A DNA stretch of 64,000 bases from Pseudomonadota bacterium (lineage in GTDB: Bacteria > Desulfobacterota > Binatia > Binatales > Binataceae): contig JAJPHI010000024.1 in NCBI GenBank assembly GCA_021325355.1, positions 36,821 through 100,820 of the forward strand, given 5' to 3'. The number at the start of each line of letters is the position of its first letter. Positions within the stretch are counted from its first letter, which is position 1. Shown here one piece after another: positions 1 through 10,530 of the stretch. The notes under the pieces are model-generated. The model saw only the letters and a list, made by a program, of their open reading frames with translations, had not been told where the DNA came from and ran no database searches. The position numbers and the translations under genes were made by a program.

Positions 1-168
1 CACGTAACCGAGCATGTAATATCGTGGAAAAATCGTGCTGACGACCTTCCCCGCATCGACGACCGGCAGAACGGCAAAGACCGCCGGAGCCGTAAAGACC
101 GTGAAGAACAACATCCCCCCCAGCCAGCAGCTCAGGGCGAGGAGGTAGATGAACAGCGTCACCACCAT
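1..168 (-). CDS. DUF4149-type membrane protein, N-terminal part (cut by window edge)
   Basis: The reverse strand is open from an ATG at 168 to the window edge, giving 56 residues. They form a hydrophobic first helix starting at residue 2 with a W-L-G-G-M-L-F-F motif near residue 15 and an A-P-A-V-F segment after it. That pattern is typical of the first two helices of the DUF4149/TMEM205-like family, small inner-membrane proteins with four helices and no established reaction. The rest of the gene lies outside the window. A promoter-like pair lies just upstream. Family assignment rests only on this N-terminal pattern. Confidence 0.6.
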   Translation of the reverse strand, partial: MVVTLFIYLLALSCWLGGMLFFTVFTAPAVFAVLPVVDAGKVVSTIFPRYYMLGYV

Positions 169-180
169 GATCGGCTCGAC

Positions 181-208
181 AGTATAGTTGGACAGGCTCG
201 AATGTCGA
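181..208 (-). promoter_or_regulatory. Putative promoter of the DUF4149 gene
   Basis: On the reverse strand a -35-like TCGACA (203-208) and a -10-like TATACT (181-186) are separated by 16 bases. Each differs from the sigma-70 consensus at one position. The predicted transcription start is only a few bases before the ATG at 168, so the message would be nearly leaderless. Confidence 0.4.
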
Positions 209-245
209 GCGAGCGCCGCAAATTCGACGCCGGCCGTGGCCGAGG

Positions 246-674
246 TCAGTTAAGGTACTGCCGACCGGCGCCGGGAAGGGGACGGCGCTGCGCGAAACCG
301 CCTTCTATCGGATGCCAGGCGACGAGCCGCGGCTCACCCGGCTGCCAGCAGAGAAAAGCGACTTCGTCGTCGTCCTTTTCCCATGGAAAATCGATCAGGC
401 CGAGGTCAACGTCCTTGAGGAAGCAGCCGCGCGATTCGATTTCATGCGCCAGTTGAGCCATCCGCGACGCAGGGCGGCTGAGTTCGGGATACCGTTCGAC
501 CAACTCGGGCAGTTGCATCCCTGCGAGCGCCGGATCGCGCTCGACCAGGTCGGCGATCCGGGTCCGCAGGTCGCGGACGCAGGTCTGGAGGTCCCGCACG
601 AGGAGTTCGAGGGCGGGCAGCAGCGCGTCCGCCTCCTGCAGCGTGAAGAGCTTATCGAAGCGATAGGTGCTCAA
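246..674 (-). CDS. DUF2203 family protein
   Basis: This is a 142-residue soluble protein of the DUF2203 family. The N-terminal half is a helical, possibly coiled-coil stretch starting F-T-L-Q-E-A-D-A-L-L-P. The C-terminal half carries the family signature K-D-V-D-L-G-L-I-D-F-P-W-E followed by L-C-W-Q-P-G-E-P and a W-H..G-F-A-Q-R-R-P ending. The function of the family is unknown. The only reasonable start in frame is a TTG at 674, as no in-frame ATG precedes the conserved region. It is divergent from lon. Confidence 0.8.
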   Translation of the reverse strand: MSTYRFDKLFTLQEADALLPALELLVRDLQTCVRDLRTRIADLVERDPALAGMQLPELVERYPELSRPASRMAQLAHEIESRGCFLKDVDLGLIDFPWEKDDDEVAFLCWQPGEPRLVAWHPIEGGFAQRRPLPGAGRQYLN

Positions 675-741
675 AAGTCCACCAAAGCATCCATCGGCAC
701 TGCTCTTGCGTAAGCAAAGTGCCTTGTCCGGATCCAGTGCT

Positions 742-747
742 TATAAT
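742..747 (+). promoter_or_regulatory. Putative -10 box of the lon promoter
   Basis: A perfect TATAAT lies 77 bases before the lon start codon, in the intergenic region between the divergent DUF2203 gene and lon. The matching -35 region about 17 bases upstream is weak (GTGCCT). No CIRCE or sigma-32-like site was clear to me. Confidence 0.35.
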
Positions 748-824
748 ACGGTAAAAGGTCGCGTCCATCAAAAGCTACCTTTCCGTCGCGATCCGAGGAT
801 ACCGTCCGAGACCGGAGTGAGCTA

Positions 825-3248
<2,424 letters not shown>

Positions 3249-3326
3249 CGCGAACCTCGCGGCCCGGGCTTCGCCAACCTGCGCGCCAAGGGTGCCGGCT
3301 GAGCCGATGGAAGGTACACTGGCGGT

Positions 3327-4808
3327 GTGAAGCTTGCGATCGTTGCCGCTGAATTCAGTCCGGACGCCAAGGCCGGCGGGCTCGCCGATGTCATCGGGGC
3401 GCTGCCGCGCGCGCTACAGCGGGCCGGCGCCGAGCCGCAGGTGATTCTGCCGGGCTATCGCGCGTTGCTTGAGCGGATTCCGACGGAACTCTACGAGGAC
3501 GGGTGCAGTATCGCGCTCGGCGGAAGCAGCGAAGGCTACCGCGTCCTGCGTGGCGAAGCGGATGGGGTGCCGCTCTTCTTGGTTGACCATCCGGGTTTTT
3601 TCGCGCGCCGCGGAATTTACGGCGACGAGAGCGGCGAATACCCCGACAACCTCAGGCGCTTTATCTTCTTCGGTCGCGCCGCCGCCGAACTCTGCACTCG
3701 GCTCACTCCCGACATTCTGCAGACGCACGACTGGCATGCGGCCGCCGCCACGATCGTCGCCCGCGCGGACGACGCGCTGCGGCCGCAATTGGCCGGAGTA
3801 ACCTCGGTATTCACCATCCACAACCTGGCGTTCCAGGGCAACTTCGAACCGAGCGATCTGCCGCTGCTGGGGCTCGATTCGTCATGGTTCCGGATCGACC
3901 GCCTCGAGTTTCACGGACGCGTGAGCCTGATGAAGGGCGCTATCGTCACCGCCGACGGCGTCTCCACCGTGAGCCCCAGCTACGCCTACGAAACCACCTA
4001 CGATCCAGCGCTGGGCTTCGGGATGGAAGGCGTACTGCGCGCCCGGGGCGATCGTTACGTCGGCATCCTTAATGGCGCTGACTATGACGAATGGGATCCG
4101 ACGCGCGACCCGCTAATCGCGGCCCGCTATTCGGCAACGCGACGGGCGGGCAAGAAGGCGTGCCTCTACGATTTGCGCGAGGAGCTCCGGCTGCCCCATC
4201 GACTCGAGGTTCCGGTAATCGGGATTGTCTCGCGGATGAGCTGGCAGAAGGGGCTCGACCTGCTGGCCGCGGCGCTTGACCAGGTGCTGGGGTTGGACGT
4301 GCAGATCGTGATGCTGGCCGGCGGCGATGCCGGGTTGGAACAATTCTTTCGCGCGGCGCAGGATCGCTATCCCGATCGCTTACGCCTCATCAGTCAGTTC
4401 GACAATGCGCTGGCTCATCGAATTCAGGCCGGCAGCGACATGTTCCTGATGCCGTCGCGATATGAACCATGCGGGCTGACCCAGATGTACGCACTCCGCT
4501 ACGGCACCGCGCCGGTCGTGCGCGCGATCGGCGGCCTCAAGGACACGGTCTTCGAATTCGACGCCGCCGCCGGCACCGGCAACGGCTTCACTTTCACGGA
4601 CTTCACGGTCGAAGCCTTGATCGACGCCGTTAGCCGGGCGGTAACGGTCTTTCGCAAGCCACGCGAAGGTCGCAAGGCCAAGGAGTGGGACCGGCTGATG
4701 CGCAACTGCTTCGCCGCCAACTATTCATGGGACCGGGCGGCGGGCGAATACCTCGAATGGTTTGCGCGCCTGCGTGACGAACGTGCCGGGAGCCGCGCCA
4801 GTGCCTGA
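3327..4808 (+). CDS. glgA: Glycogen synthase (ADP-glucose type)
   Basis: GlgA transfers glucose from ADP-glucose to the non-reducing end of alpha-1,4-glucan. This is a GT5-family GT-B enzyme of 493 residues, the normal length. The ADP-glucose-binding motif K-A-G-G-L-A-D-V is at 15-22, with Ala where the commonest form has Thr or Val. The acceptor-lobe motif H-D-W-H and the C-terminal Y-E-P-C-G-L-T-Q motif with the conserved Glu are present. Translation starts at a GTG (3327). No other glycogen gene (glgB, glgC, glgP) is adjacent, so glgA is isolated here. Its end overlaps the longest reading of the RNase H gene. Confidence 0.95.
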   Translation: MKLAIVAAEFSPDAKAGGLADVIGALPRALQRAGAEPQVILPGYRALLERIPTELYEDGCSIALGGSSEGYRVLRGEADGVPLFLVDHPGFFARRGIYGDESGEYPDNLRRFIFFGRAAAELCTRLTPDILQTHDWHAAAATIVARADDALRPQLAGVTSVFTIHNLAFQGNFEPSDLPLLGLDSSWFRIDRLEFHGRVSLMKGAIVTADGVSTVSPSYAYETTYDPALGFGMEGVLRARGDRYVGILNGADYDEWDPTRDPLIAARYSATRRAGKKACLYDLREELRLPHRLEVPVIGIVSRMSWQKGLDLLAAALDQVLGLDVQIVMLAGGDAGLEQFFRAAQDRYPDRLRLISQFDNALAHRIQAGSDMFLMPSRYEPCGLTQMYALRYGTAPVVRAIGGLKDTVFEFDAAAGTGNGFTFTDFTVEALIDAVSRAVTVFRKPREGRKAKEWDRLMRNCFAANYSWDRAAGEYLEWFARLRDERAGSRASA

Positions 4809-5397
4809 GGCTCAGGCTCCAGAATGGATCGCCTATGCTGACGGTTCGTGTCTCGGCAATCCCGGACCGGGCGGGTGGGCCGTCGTTCTGCTCGACCCGC
4901 AACGACGCGCGATCGAGCTGACGGGTGCGGCCGCCGCCACCACGAACAACCGGATGGAGATAACGGCGGCGCTCGAGGCGATGCGCCATACGCCACCCGG
5001 AATCGACCTGTTGATACGCAGCGACAGTCAGTACGTGGTCAAGACGATGACGCTCGGATGGCGGCGGCGCGAGAACCTTGATTTGTGGGCGCTGCTCGAC
5101 GCCGAGGCGGCCCGCCGCCGCGTTCGCTGGGAATGGGTGCGCGGCCACAACGGCGACCCGCTCAACGAACGTGCCGACGAGCTCGCGCGGTGCGCCGCCG
5201 CAGGCAAGCTGCCATCGGAGCCCACCGCGCGCGCTTCGGCTGAACCTCGAGCGGGAGCCGCGCCGACAGCTCCTGCCGCGATGCTGCGCGCCGGTGAAGC
5301 AATCCGCGTCTGCGCGCACTGCGGGCGGGATTTTATCGCCGCGAACGACGCGCGCTTCTGCAGTCTGGTCGAGTGCCAGCGGGTGTGCCGGAGCTGA
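4801..5397 (+). CDS. rnhA: Ribonuclease HI with a C-terminal zinc-finger-like tail
   Basis: RNase HI cleaves the RNA strand of RNA-DNA hybrids using two metal ions. The catalytic carboxylates are Asp14 (Y-A-D-G-S), Glu53 (N-R-M-E-I), Asp75 (R-S-D-S-Q-Y) and Asp126 (N-E-R-A-D-E-L-A), with His116 in the flexible loop (R-G-H-N-G). The chosen start is the GTG at 4801, which has GGGAG 8 bases upstream, is translationally coupled to the glgA stop (4806-4808) and puts the first strand close to the N terminus. An in-frame ATG at 4762 would add 13 residues. After the normal end comes an Ala/Pro-rich linker and a cysteine cluster (C171, C174, C187, C192, C196) resembling a small FCS-type zinc finger, which ordinary RNase HI lacks. 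Confidence 0.9.
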   Translation: MPEAQAPEWIAYADGSCLGNPGPGGWAVVLLDPQRRAIELTGAAAATTNNRMEITAALEAMRHTPPGIDLLIRSDSQYVVKTMTLGWRRRENLDLWALLDAEAARRRVRWEWVRGHNGDPLNERADELARCAAAGKLPSEPTARASAEPRAGAAPTAPAAMLRAGEAIRVCAHCGRDFIAANDARFCSLVECQRVCRS

Positions 5398-5532
5398 GAA
5401 TCGGTCGCGTGCGGCCGGCGCCCGATCCTGAACGCCGCGCGCGGCGGGAACTCTGCCGGAATTTGCGCTAAAACCACTGGTCAATGCCGCGCCGACCGCG
5501 CTTTGTGCACGGGTGGCGCCAAAGGAGCCCTT

Positions 5533-6480
5533 ATGCCGAAAATCGCGCTTGCCTTTTCACTGATGCCCGATAGCCCGCTCCAGACGATCGTCGATTGGAC
5601 GCGGCAGGCGGAAGACGCCGGCTTCGACGGAGTCTTCCTGACCGAGGCCAACAACGACTCGCTCGCCTGTTGCCTCGGGCTCGCCCTCAATACCAAACGC
5701 GTCATGCTCGGCACGGCGATTACCAATATCTATCTGCGCCATCCGCTGCTGCTCGGCAACGAGGTCGCGGCGTTGCGCCATTTCAGCGACGGACGCTTTA
5801 TCCTTGGTCTCGGCACCGGGCATCGCGAAGCCAACGGCGCGATCGGGATCGATATGGGCGGCCCGACCGATCCGATGAAGAAAATGCGCGAGGTGGTGGC
5901 GACGCTGCGCAAGTCCTTCGACGGCGGGCGGACGAATCCGCGGATCGACGGCCGGCAACCGATCTACCTCGCCGGCGTCTCGAAGCCGATGGTACGGCTC
6001 GCGGGTGAGATTGCTGACGGCGTGATCTTCAATTTTTTCCCGCCTTCGCGGGTCAAAGAAGCCATGGGTGAGATCGCCGAAGGCGCGGCCAAAGCCGGCC
6101 GCGATCCCAAAGAAGTCGTCGCGACGCTCTTTGCCACGGCGTTTATCTCCGACGATATCGAAGCCGCGCGACGGCCGGCGCGGACGCTCGTCTCGCGCTA
6201 TGGGGCGATGCGCTTTTACGGCAACATGCTGGCCCACGTCGGCTTCGAGAAGGAGATGGCGGCGATTCGCGCGGCCGGCAAGGACGGCAAAGCGGCAGTC
6301 GCTGCGGTCAGCGATGCGATGGTCGATGCCACCCTGCTGGTCGGCCCGGAGGCCCGCGTGCGCGAGCGTCTCGCCGAGCTGACCGCCCCCGGCGTCGAAT
6401 GGGCGATCGTGTTCGTCAATCCGGTCGGCGAAGATCGCGCGAGCGCGGTCAAGCGCGCGATGCGTGCTCTGCGACCCTAG
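5533..6480 (+). CDS. LLM-class flavin/F420-dependent oxidoreductase
   Basis: A 315-residue member of the luciferase-like monooxygenase superfamily, a TIM-barrel fold that uses FMN or coenzyme F420. Seen in sequence: the barrel start P-K-I-A-L-A-F, the L-G-T-A-I-T-N strand, the G-R-F-I-L-G-L-G-T-G-H-R-E motif and the later Y-L-A-G-V-S-K-P-M strand. The ATG at 5533 is preceded by AAAGGAG at 5521-5527, so the longer reading from 5503 is unlikely. Cofactor and substrate cannot be read from sequence. It is one of three such enzymes in the first 14 kb. Confidence 0.88.
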   Translation: MPKIALAFSLMPDSPLQTIVDWTRQAEDAGFDGVFLTEANNDSLACCLGLALNTKRVMLGTAITNIYLRHPLLLGNEVAALRHFSDGRFILGLGTGHREANGAIGIDMGGPTDPMKKMREVVATLRKSFDGGRTNPRIDGRQPIYLAGVSKPMVRLAGEIADGVIFNFFPPSRVKEAMGEIAEGAAKAGRDPKEVVATLFATAFISDDIEAARRPARTLVSRYGAMRFYGNMLAHVGFEKEMAAIRAAGKDGKAAVAAVSDAMVDATLLVGPEARVRERLAELTAPGVEWAIVFVNPVGEDRASAVKRAMRALRP

Positions 6481-6575
6481 CGGCGCGATGCTGACCGCTT
6501 GTTAATCAATTTCAAGCGCGAACTGGACCTAACCCCGTCAATGCTGCATTCATCAAGTGTTGACGGGAAGGTCAA

Positions 6576-7004
6576 ATGGCACAGACAGCGATATTCGGAC
6601 CCTTCTTTGCGCAGATGTTCCTCACCCTGCTGGTCTGGGTCCACATGTACGTGCGGCGTATTTCATTCCTTCGCTCGAGCGGGGTGAGCCCGAACGAACT
6701 GGCGGTGCCGGGGGTGTTGGCGAGGCTTGCACCCCCGGCCGTTTCTTATCCGTCGGACAATCTGAAGAACCTCTTCGAGATGCCGGTGCTGTTCTATGCG
6801 CTGGTGATCTATCTATTTGTCACGCACGAGGTCGACGCGATTTACCTCGCCGCGGCATGGATATTCGTCGCCTTCCGCTTCCTGCATAGCGCGGTCCATT
6901 GCACGATCAATATCGTCATGGTGCGCTTTTATCTTTACCTGAGCTCGACGGCGGCGCTGTGGTTTATCGCGTTTCGCGCCGGGATCAGCTATTTCGCCGG
7001 CTAG
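6576..7004 (+). CDS. MAPEG family membrane protein
   Basis: A 142-residue integral membrane protein with four predicted helices. It matches the MAPEG family (glutathione- and eicosanoid-related membrane enzymes) through N-L-F-E-M-P-V-L-F-Y-A-L in the second helix region and the R-F-L-H-S-A-V-H-C-T-I-N motif. Bacterial members often act as glutathione transferases or are uncharacterised. The ATG at 6576 follows a GGGAAGG ribosome site. The gene ends 4 bases inside the convergent CoA-transferase gene. Confidence 0.85.
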   Translation: MAQTAIFGPFFAQMFLTLLVWVHMYVRRISFLRSSGVSPNELAVPGVLARLAPPAVSYPSDNLKNLFEMPVLFYALVIYLFVTHEVDAIYLAAAWIFVAFRFLHSAVHCTINIVMVRFYLYLSSTAALWFIAFRAGISYFAG

Positions 7005-8173
7005 ATTACTTTGCGCGCGCGCAATTGCGCGATCGCGCCCGCGTCGTAGCCGAGTTCGCGCAGAATCGCCTCCGTATGCTCGCCCTTTTCCGGCGTAGCC
7101 GAGCGCAGCGCCCAGGGGGTTCGGGTCATATCGACCGCCTGCCCGACCAGCTCCTGCGGACCGAGCTCAGGATGCGCGATTGGACGGGCAATGCCAATAT
7201 GCCGCACCTGCGGGTCGGCGAAGACCTCGTTGATTTTGTAGATCGGTCCGCACGGGACGCCGGCCGCGTTGAGCGTCGCGATCCATTCGGCCGAGGACTT
7301 GCCGCGCGTGATAGCTTCGATCTCGCGGTTCAGTTGATCGCGATTCTTAAGGCGTGCGCGCCCGCTCGAGTAGGCCGGATCAGCGAGCAGGTGTTCAGCG
7401 CCGGCCGCCTTGCAGAAACGCGCGAAAAGCTCCGGCCCGGAGGCGGCGATATTGATATGGCCGTCGGCGGTGGCGAAGACGCCGGTCGGAATCGCGGTCG
7501 GATGGTTGTTGCCGGCCTGCTCCGGGATCTCCTTCGCCAACAGCCATCGCGCCGCTTGAAAGTCGAGCATCGCGATCTGTGCCGCCAGCAGCGACGACTG
7601 GACCCATTGCCCCTCGCCTGATTCTTCGCGTTCCAGCAGCGCGACCAGAATGCCCATCGCGCAGAAGATCCCCGCTGTCAGGTCAGCGATGGCGATGCCG
7701 ACCCGGACCGGCCCTTGTCCCGGCAGGCCCGTGATCGACATCAGACCGCCCATCCCTTGCGCGATCTGGTCCAGTCCGGGGCGATCCTTGTAGGGACCGT
7801 CCTGACCGAAACCCGAGATGCTCGCGTAGACGAGCCGCGGGTTGATTCGGCGCAGAGTTTCGTAGTCGATGCCGAGCCGATGCTTGACGTCGGGGCGGTA
7901 ATTCTCGACCAGCACGTCGGCCTGCGCGACCAGCCGCTTGAGGATCTCGCGGCCTTCGGCAGCCTTCAGATCGAGCGTCAGGCTGCGCTTGTTGCGATGC
8001 AGGTTCTGAAAGTCAAACCCGTGACGGGAGCCGACTTCGGTCGCGGCGTCATCCGGCGCCTCGACCTTGATGACATCGGCGCCCCAATCGGCCAGTTGGC
8101 GCACCGCGGTCGGCCCCGCACGCGCCCGCGTGAGATCAATCACCCTGAAGCGAGAGAGCGGCAGCTTTTGCAT
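7001..8173 (-). CDS. CaiB/BaiF CoA-transferase family III protein
   Basis: Family III CoA transferases move CoA between carboxylic acids through an aspartyl thioester. The 390-residue protein has the family start (V-I-D-L-T-R-A-R-A-G-P) and the ADP-contacting G-A-D-V-I-K-V-E-A-P. The likely catalytic Asp135 lies in R-P-G-L-D-Q-I-A-Q-G. The C-terminal half keeps the usual G-V-F-A-T-A-D-G-H-I strand. It is divergent from the 2-hydroxyacid oxidase gene with a 46-base gap, so both may belong to one catabolic unit. The acid substrate is unknown. Confidence 0.9.
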   Translation of the reverse strand: MQKLPLSRFRVIDLTRARAGPTAVRQLADWGADVIKVEAPDDAATEVGSRHGFDFQNLHRNKRSLTLDLKAAEGREILKRLVAQADVLVENYRPDVKHRLGIDYETLRRINPRLVYASISGFGQDGPYKDRPGLDQIAQGMGGLMSITGLPGQGPVRVGIAIADLTAGIFCAMGILVALLEREESGEGQWVQSSLLAAQIAMLDFQAARWLLAKEIPEQAGNNHPTAIPTGVFATADGHINIAASGPELFARFCKAAGAEHLLADPAYSSGRARLKNRDQLNREIEAITRGKSSAEWIATLNAAGVPCGPIYKINEVFADPQVRHIGIARPIAHPELGPQELVGQAVDMTRTPWALRSATPEKGEHTEAILRELGYDAGAIAQLRARKVI

Positions 8174-8219
8174 AAGCGCTAGCCTTTACAAGGCGCGCGA
8201 AAAGTTCAAGAACAGGCGC

Positions 8220-9371
8220 ATGAACGTCAATCGCGCGATCAATATCGACGACCTTCGCCTGATGGCGAAAAGGAAACTGCCCAAAATCGCTTTCGATTTT
8301 ATCGAGGGCGGGGTCGAAGACGAACGCGGCATCGCGCGCAACGAAGAAGCGTTTCACAAGCTTCGGCTGGTGCCGCACTACCTGGTCGATGTCTCGAAGC
8401 GCGATCAGGCGGTCAACCTGTTCGATCGCAGGTATGCGAGTCCTTTCGGCATCTCCGCCACCGGTCTCGCCGCGCTCTTCCGACCCGGCGCCGACCTGAT
8501 GCTGGCGGAGGCGGCGGCCGCTGCCGATATCCCCTTCATGATGTCGGGGATGAGCACGGCTTCGATTGAGGACGCGGCGCGAATCGCGCCGAGCCACTCC
8601 TGGTATCAGCTTTACGTGGCGCGCAAGAAGGAGATCACCCTCGACATGATTCGGCGCGTGCGCGACGCGGGCTTCAGCACCCTGGTGCTGACCGTTGACG
8701 TGCCGGCGGCGACCAAACGCGAGCGCAATCTGCGCAACGGCTTCGGTCTGCCGCCGCGGCTGACGCTGCCTATAATGCTCGACGCGCTGAAGCATCCCGG
8801 CTGGGTCGCGAGCTATCTGCGCCATGGCATGCCGCGTTTCGAGAATTGGGCGCCCTATGCGCGGCCGCATTCAACCACGCGTCAAATCAATGCGTTCGCG
8901 GCAATCCAAGCGCCCGCCAGCAGCGTGACCTGGGACGATCTCGAGGAATTTCGCCGGGTCTGGCCGCGCCATCTGGTCGTCAAGGGCATCATGTACCGCG
9001 AAGATGCGGTGCGCGCGGCGGCCATCGGCGTGGACGGCATCATCGTGTCCAATCATGGCGGCCGGCAACTCGATCAGGCGCCGTCTCCGCTCGAAGTGCT
9101 GCCGGCGATCCGCGAAGCCGTCGGCGACAAACTGACCCTGATGCTCGACGGCGGCATTCGGCGCGGCGCCGATATCGTCATCGCGCTGGCCGCGGGCGCG
9201 CGCTTCGTGATGGTCGGACGGGCGACGCTCTATGGCGCGGCGGCCGGAGGAATCGAGGGCATCCGGCGAGCGATCGCCATTCTGCGCGAGGAGGTTGATC
9301 TGATCCTGGCGCAGATTGGATGCCCCGACGTCAACGCCCTCGACGAGAGCTTTTTGCTGCGTCCCCCTTGA
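8220..9371 (+). CDS. FMN-dependent alpha-hydroxy acid oxidase/dehydrogenase
   Basis: A 383-residue TIM-barrel flavoenzyme of the glycolate oxidase / lactate dehydrogenase (LldD) family, which oxidises (S)-2-hydroxy acids to 2-oxo acids. The active-site signature S-N-H-G-G-R-Q-L-D places base His279 and substrate-binding Arg282 correctly, followed by the FMN phosphate loop (D-G-G-I-R-R-G-A-D). S-W-Y-Q-L-Y carries a conserved Tyr. The ATG at 8220 gives the usual N terminus; the longer reading from 8067 runs over the neighbouring gene. Whether it acts on glycolate, lactate or mandelate cannot be told. Confidence 0.92.
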   Translation: MNVNRAINIDDLRLMAKRKLPKIAFDFIEGGVEDERGIARNEEAFHKLRLVPHYLVDVSKRDQAVNLFDRRYASPFGISATGLAALFRPGADLMLAEAAAAADIPFMMSGMSTASIEDAARIAPSHSWYQLYVARKKEITLDMIRRVRDAGFSTLVLTVDVPAATKRERNLRNGFGLPPRLTLPIMLDALKHPGWVASYLRHGMPRFENWAPYARPHSTTRQINAFAAIQAPASSVTWDDLEEFRRVWPRHLVVKGIMYREDAVRAAAIGVDGIIVSNHGGRQLDQAPSPLEVLPAIREAVGDKLTLMLDGGIRRGADIVIALAAGARFVMVGRATLYGAAAGGIEGIRRAIAILREEVDLILAQIGCPDVNALDESFLLRPP

Positions 9372-9467
9372 GCGGACTAGCCGCGCGCGCCGATTTTCAT
9401 TGCCCTCCGACTACACCAATCGACCATCCATCGGCGCGGCCGCCGTCGTCAGCCGCGATCGTCGGCG

Positions 9468-10355
9468 TCAGCCCAGCCGCGCGGCAGGTTCGACCCAATC
9501 TCGCGCCATCTGCTCCAGCAGGGGCGGCAGATCACGATCGTTTTCGGGCGGCGCACAAAGCATCACGACCTCGCTGACCCCCGCTTCGTGATAGGCGGTC
9601 AGATCCTCGCGCGTGATTTTCTGCAGATAGGGTGAGACGATCAGTTCGACGGTGCTCGGATTGCGGTTGCGCTCGCGCATCAATTCTTTCAAACGCGCGA
9701 TTTTCGCGGCCGCCTGTTCGGGATTGAGGTTGAACCCGAACCATCCGGTGCCGTAGTCGGCGACGCGACGCAGGGCAGGCCCGCTTTCGCCACCGAAGAT
9801 GATCGGCAGATTGGCGCCCTGCGGGGGTTTCGGAAATAGCCGCGCGCCCTCGAATTTGACAAATTCACCGCTGAAAGTGGTTTTCTCCTCGCTCCACAGT
9901 TTGCGCATCACGTCGATATACTCGCGGGTCCGCTGCGCGCGCTTTTCAAACGGTACGCCCAGCGCCGCGAACTCTTCCGAAGACCACCCGATACCCACAC
10001 CGAGGGCGAGACGGCCGCCGCTCAAGTGGTCGAGACTGGCGACGACCTTCGCCAGCACCAGCGGATTGTGCTCCGGCACCAGGCAGATACCGGTCGCGAG
10101 TCGGATCCGCGTGGTACGCGCGGCGACATAACTGAGGCAGATAAACGGATCGGCCCAATCGGTCGTCGCCGGGACGGCGAATGCTCCATCTTCCGAATAA
10201 GGATATCGGGTGTCGGGATAGCGGTCGAAAAGAACGACGTGTTCCGGTGCCCATAGCGTGCCGAAGCCGAGACGTTCGCAATGCTCGGCAAAAATCTGCA
10301 GTGTCGAGGGCCGCGCGGCCCGTCCCAATCCGATCGTCAGCAAGCCGATTTTCAT
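9468..10355 (-). CDS. LLM-class F420-dependent oxidoreductase
   Basis: A 295-residue luciferase-like TIM-barrel oxidoreductase. Diagnostic segments are W-A-P-E-H-V-V-L near residue 35, the L-A-T-G-I-C-L-V-P-E-H-N-P strand and G-R-L-A-L-G-V-G-I-G-W-S-S-E-E-F, a form common in the F420-dependent subgroup. AAAGGAG lies a few bases before the ATG at 10355. The gene is alone on the minus strand between the hydroxyacid oxidase and the beta-helix membrane protein. Substrate unknown. Confidence 0.9.
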   Translation of the reverse strand: MKIGLLTIGLGRAARPSTLQIFAEHCERLGFGTLWAPEHVVLFDRYPDTRYPYSEDGAFAVPATTDWADPFICLSYVAARTTRIRLATGICLVPEHNPLVLAKVVASLDHLSGGRLALGVGIGWSSEEFAALGVPFEKRAQRTREYIDVMRKLWSEEKTTFSGEFVKFEGARLFPKPPQGANLPIIFGGESGPALRRVADYGTGWFGFNLNPEQAAAKIARLKELMRERNRNPSTVELIVSPYLQKITREDLTAYHEAGVSEVVMLCAPPENDRDLPPLLEQMARDWVEPAARLG

Positions 10356-10530
10356 AGGTCCTGATCTCCTTTAGCCCGGTCAGATGACCGGACGTGGAGC
10401 TGCGGTGGCGCCGAACCGATGCCGCCCGGATGAATCGGGTGAACCGCAGCCGAAGCTCCTTGAACGGCGGATGCCGGAACAGCTACTCAACTTGGCAATG
10501 ATCTGCAAGCCTCAGCGGCAACGATTGGCG

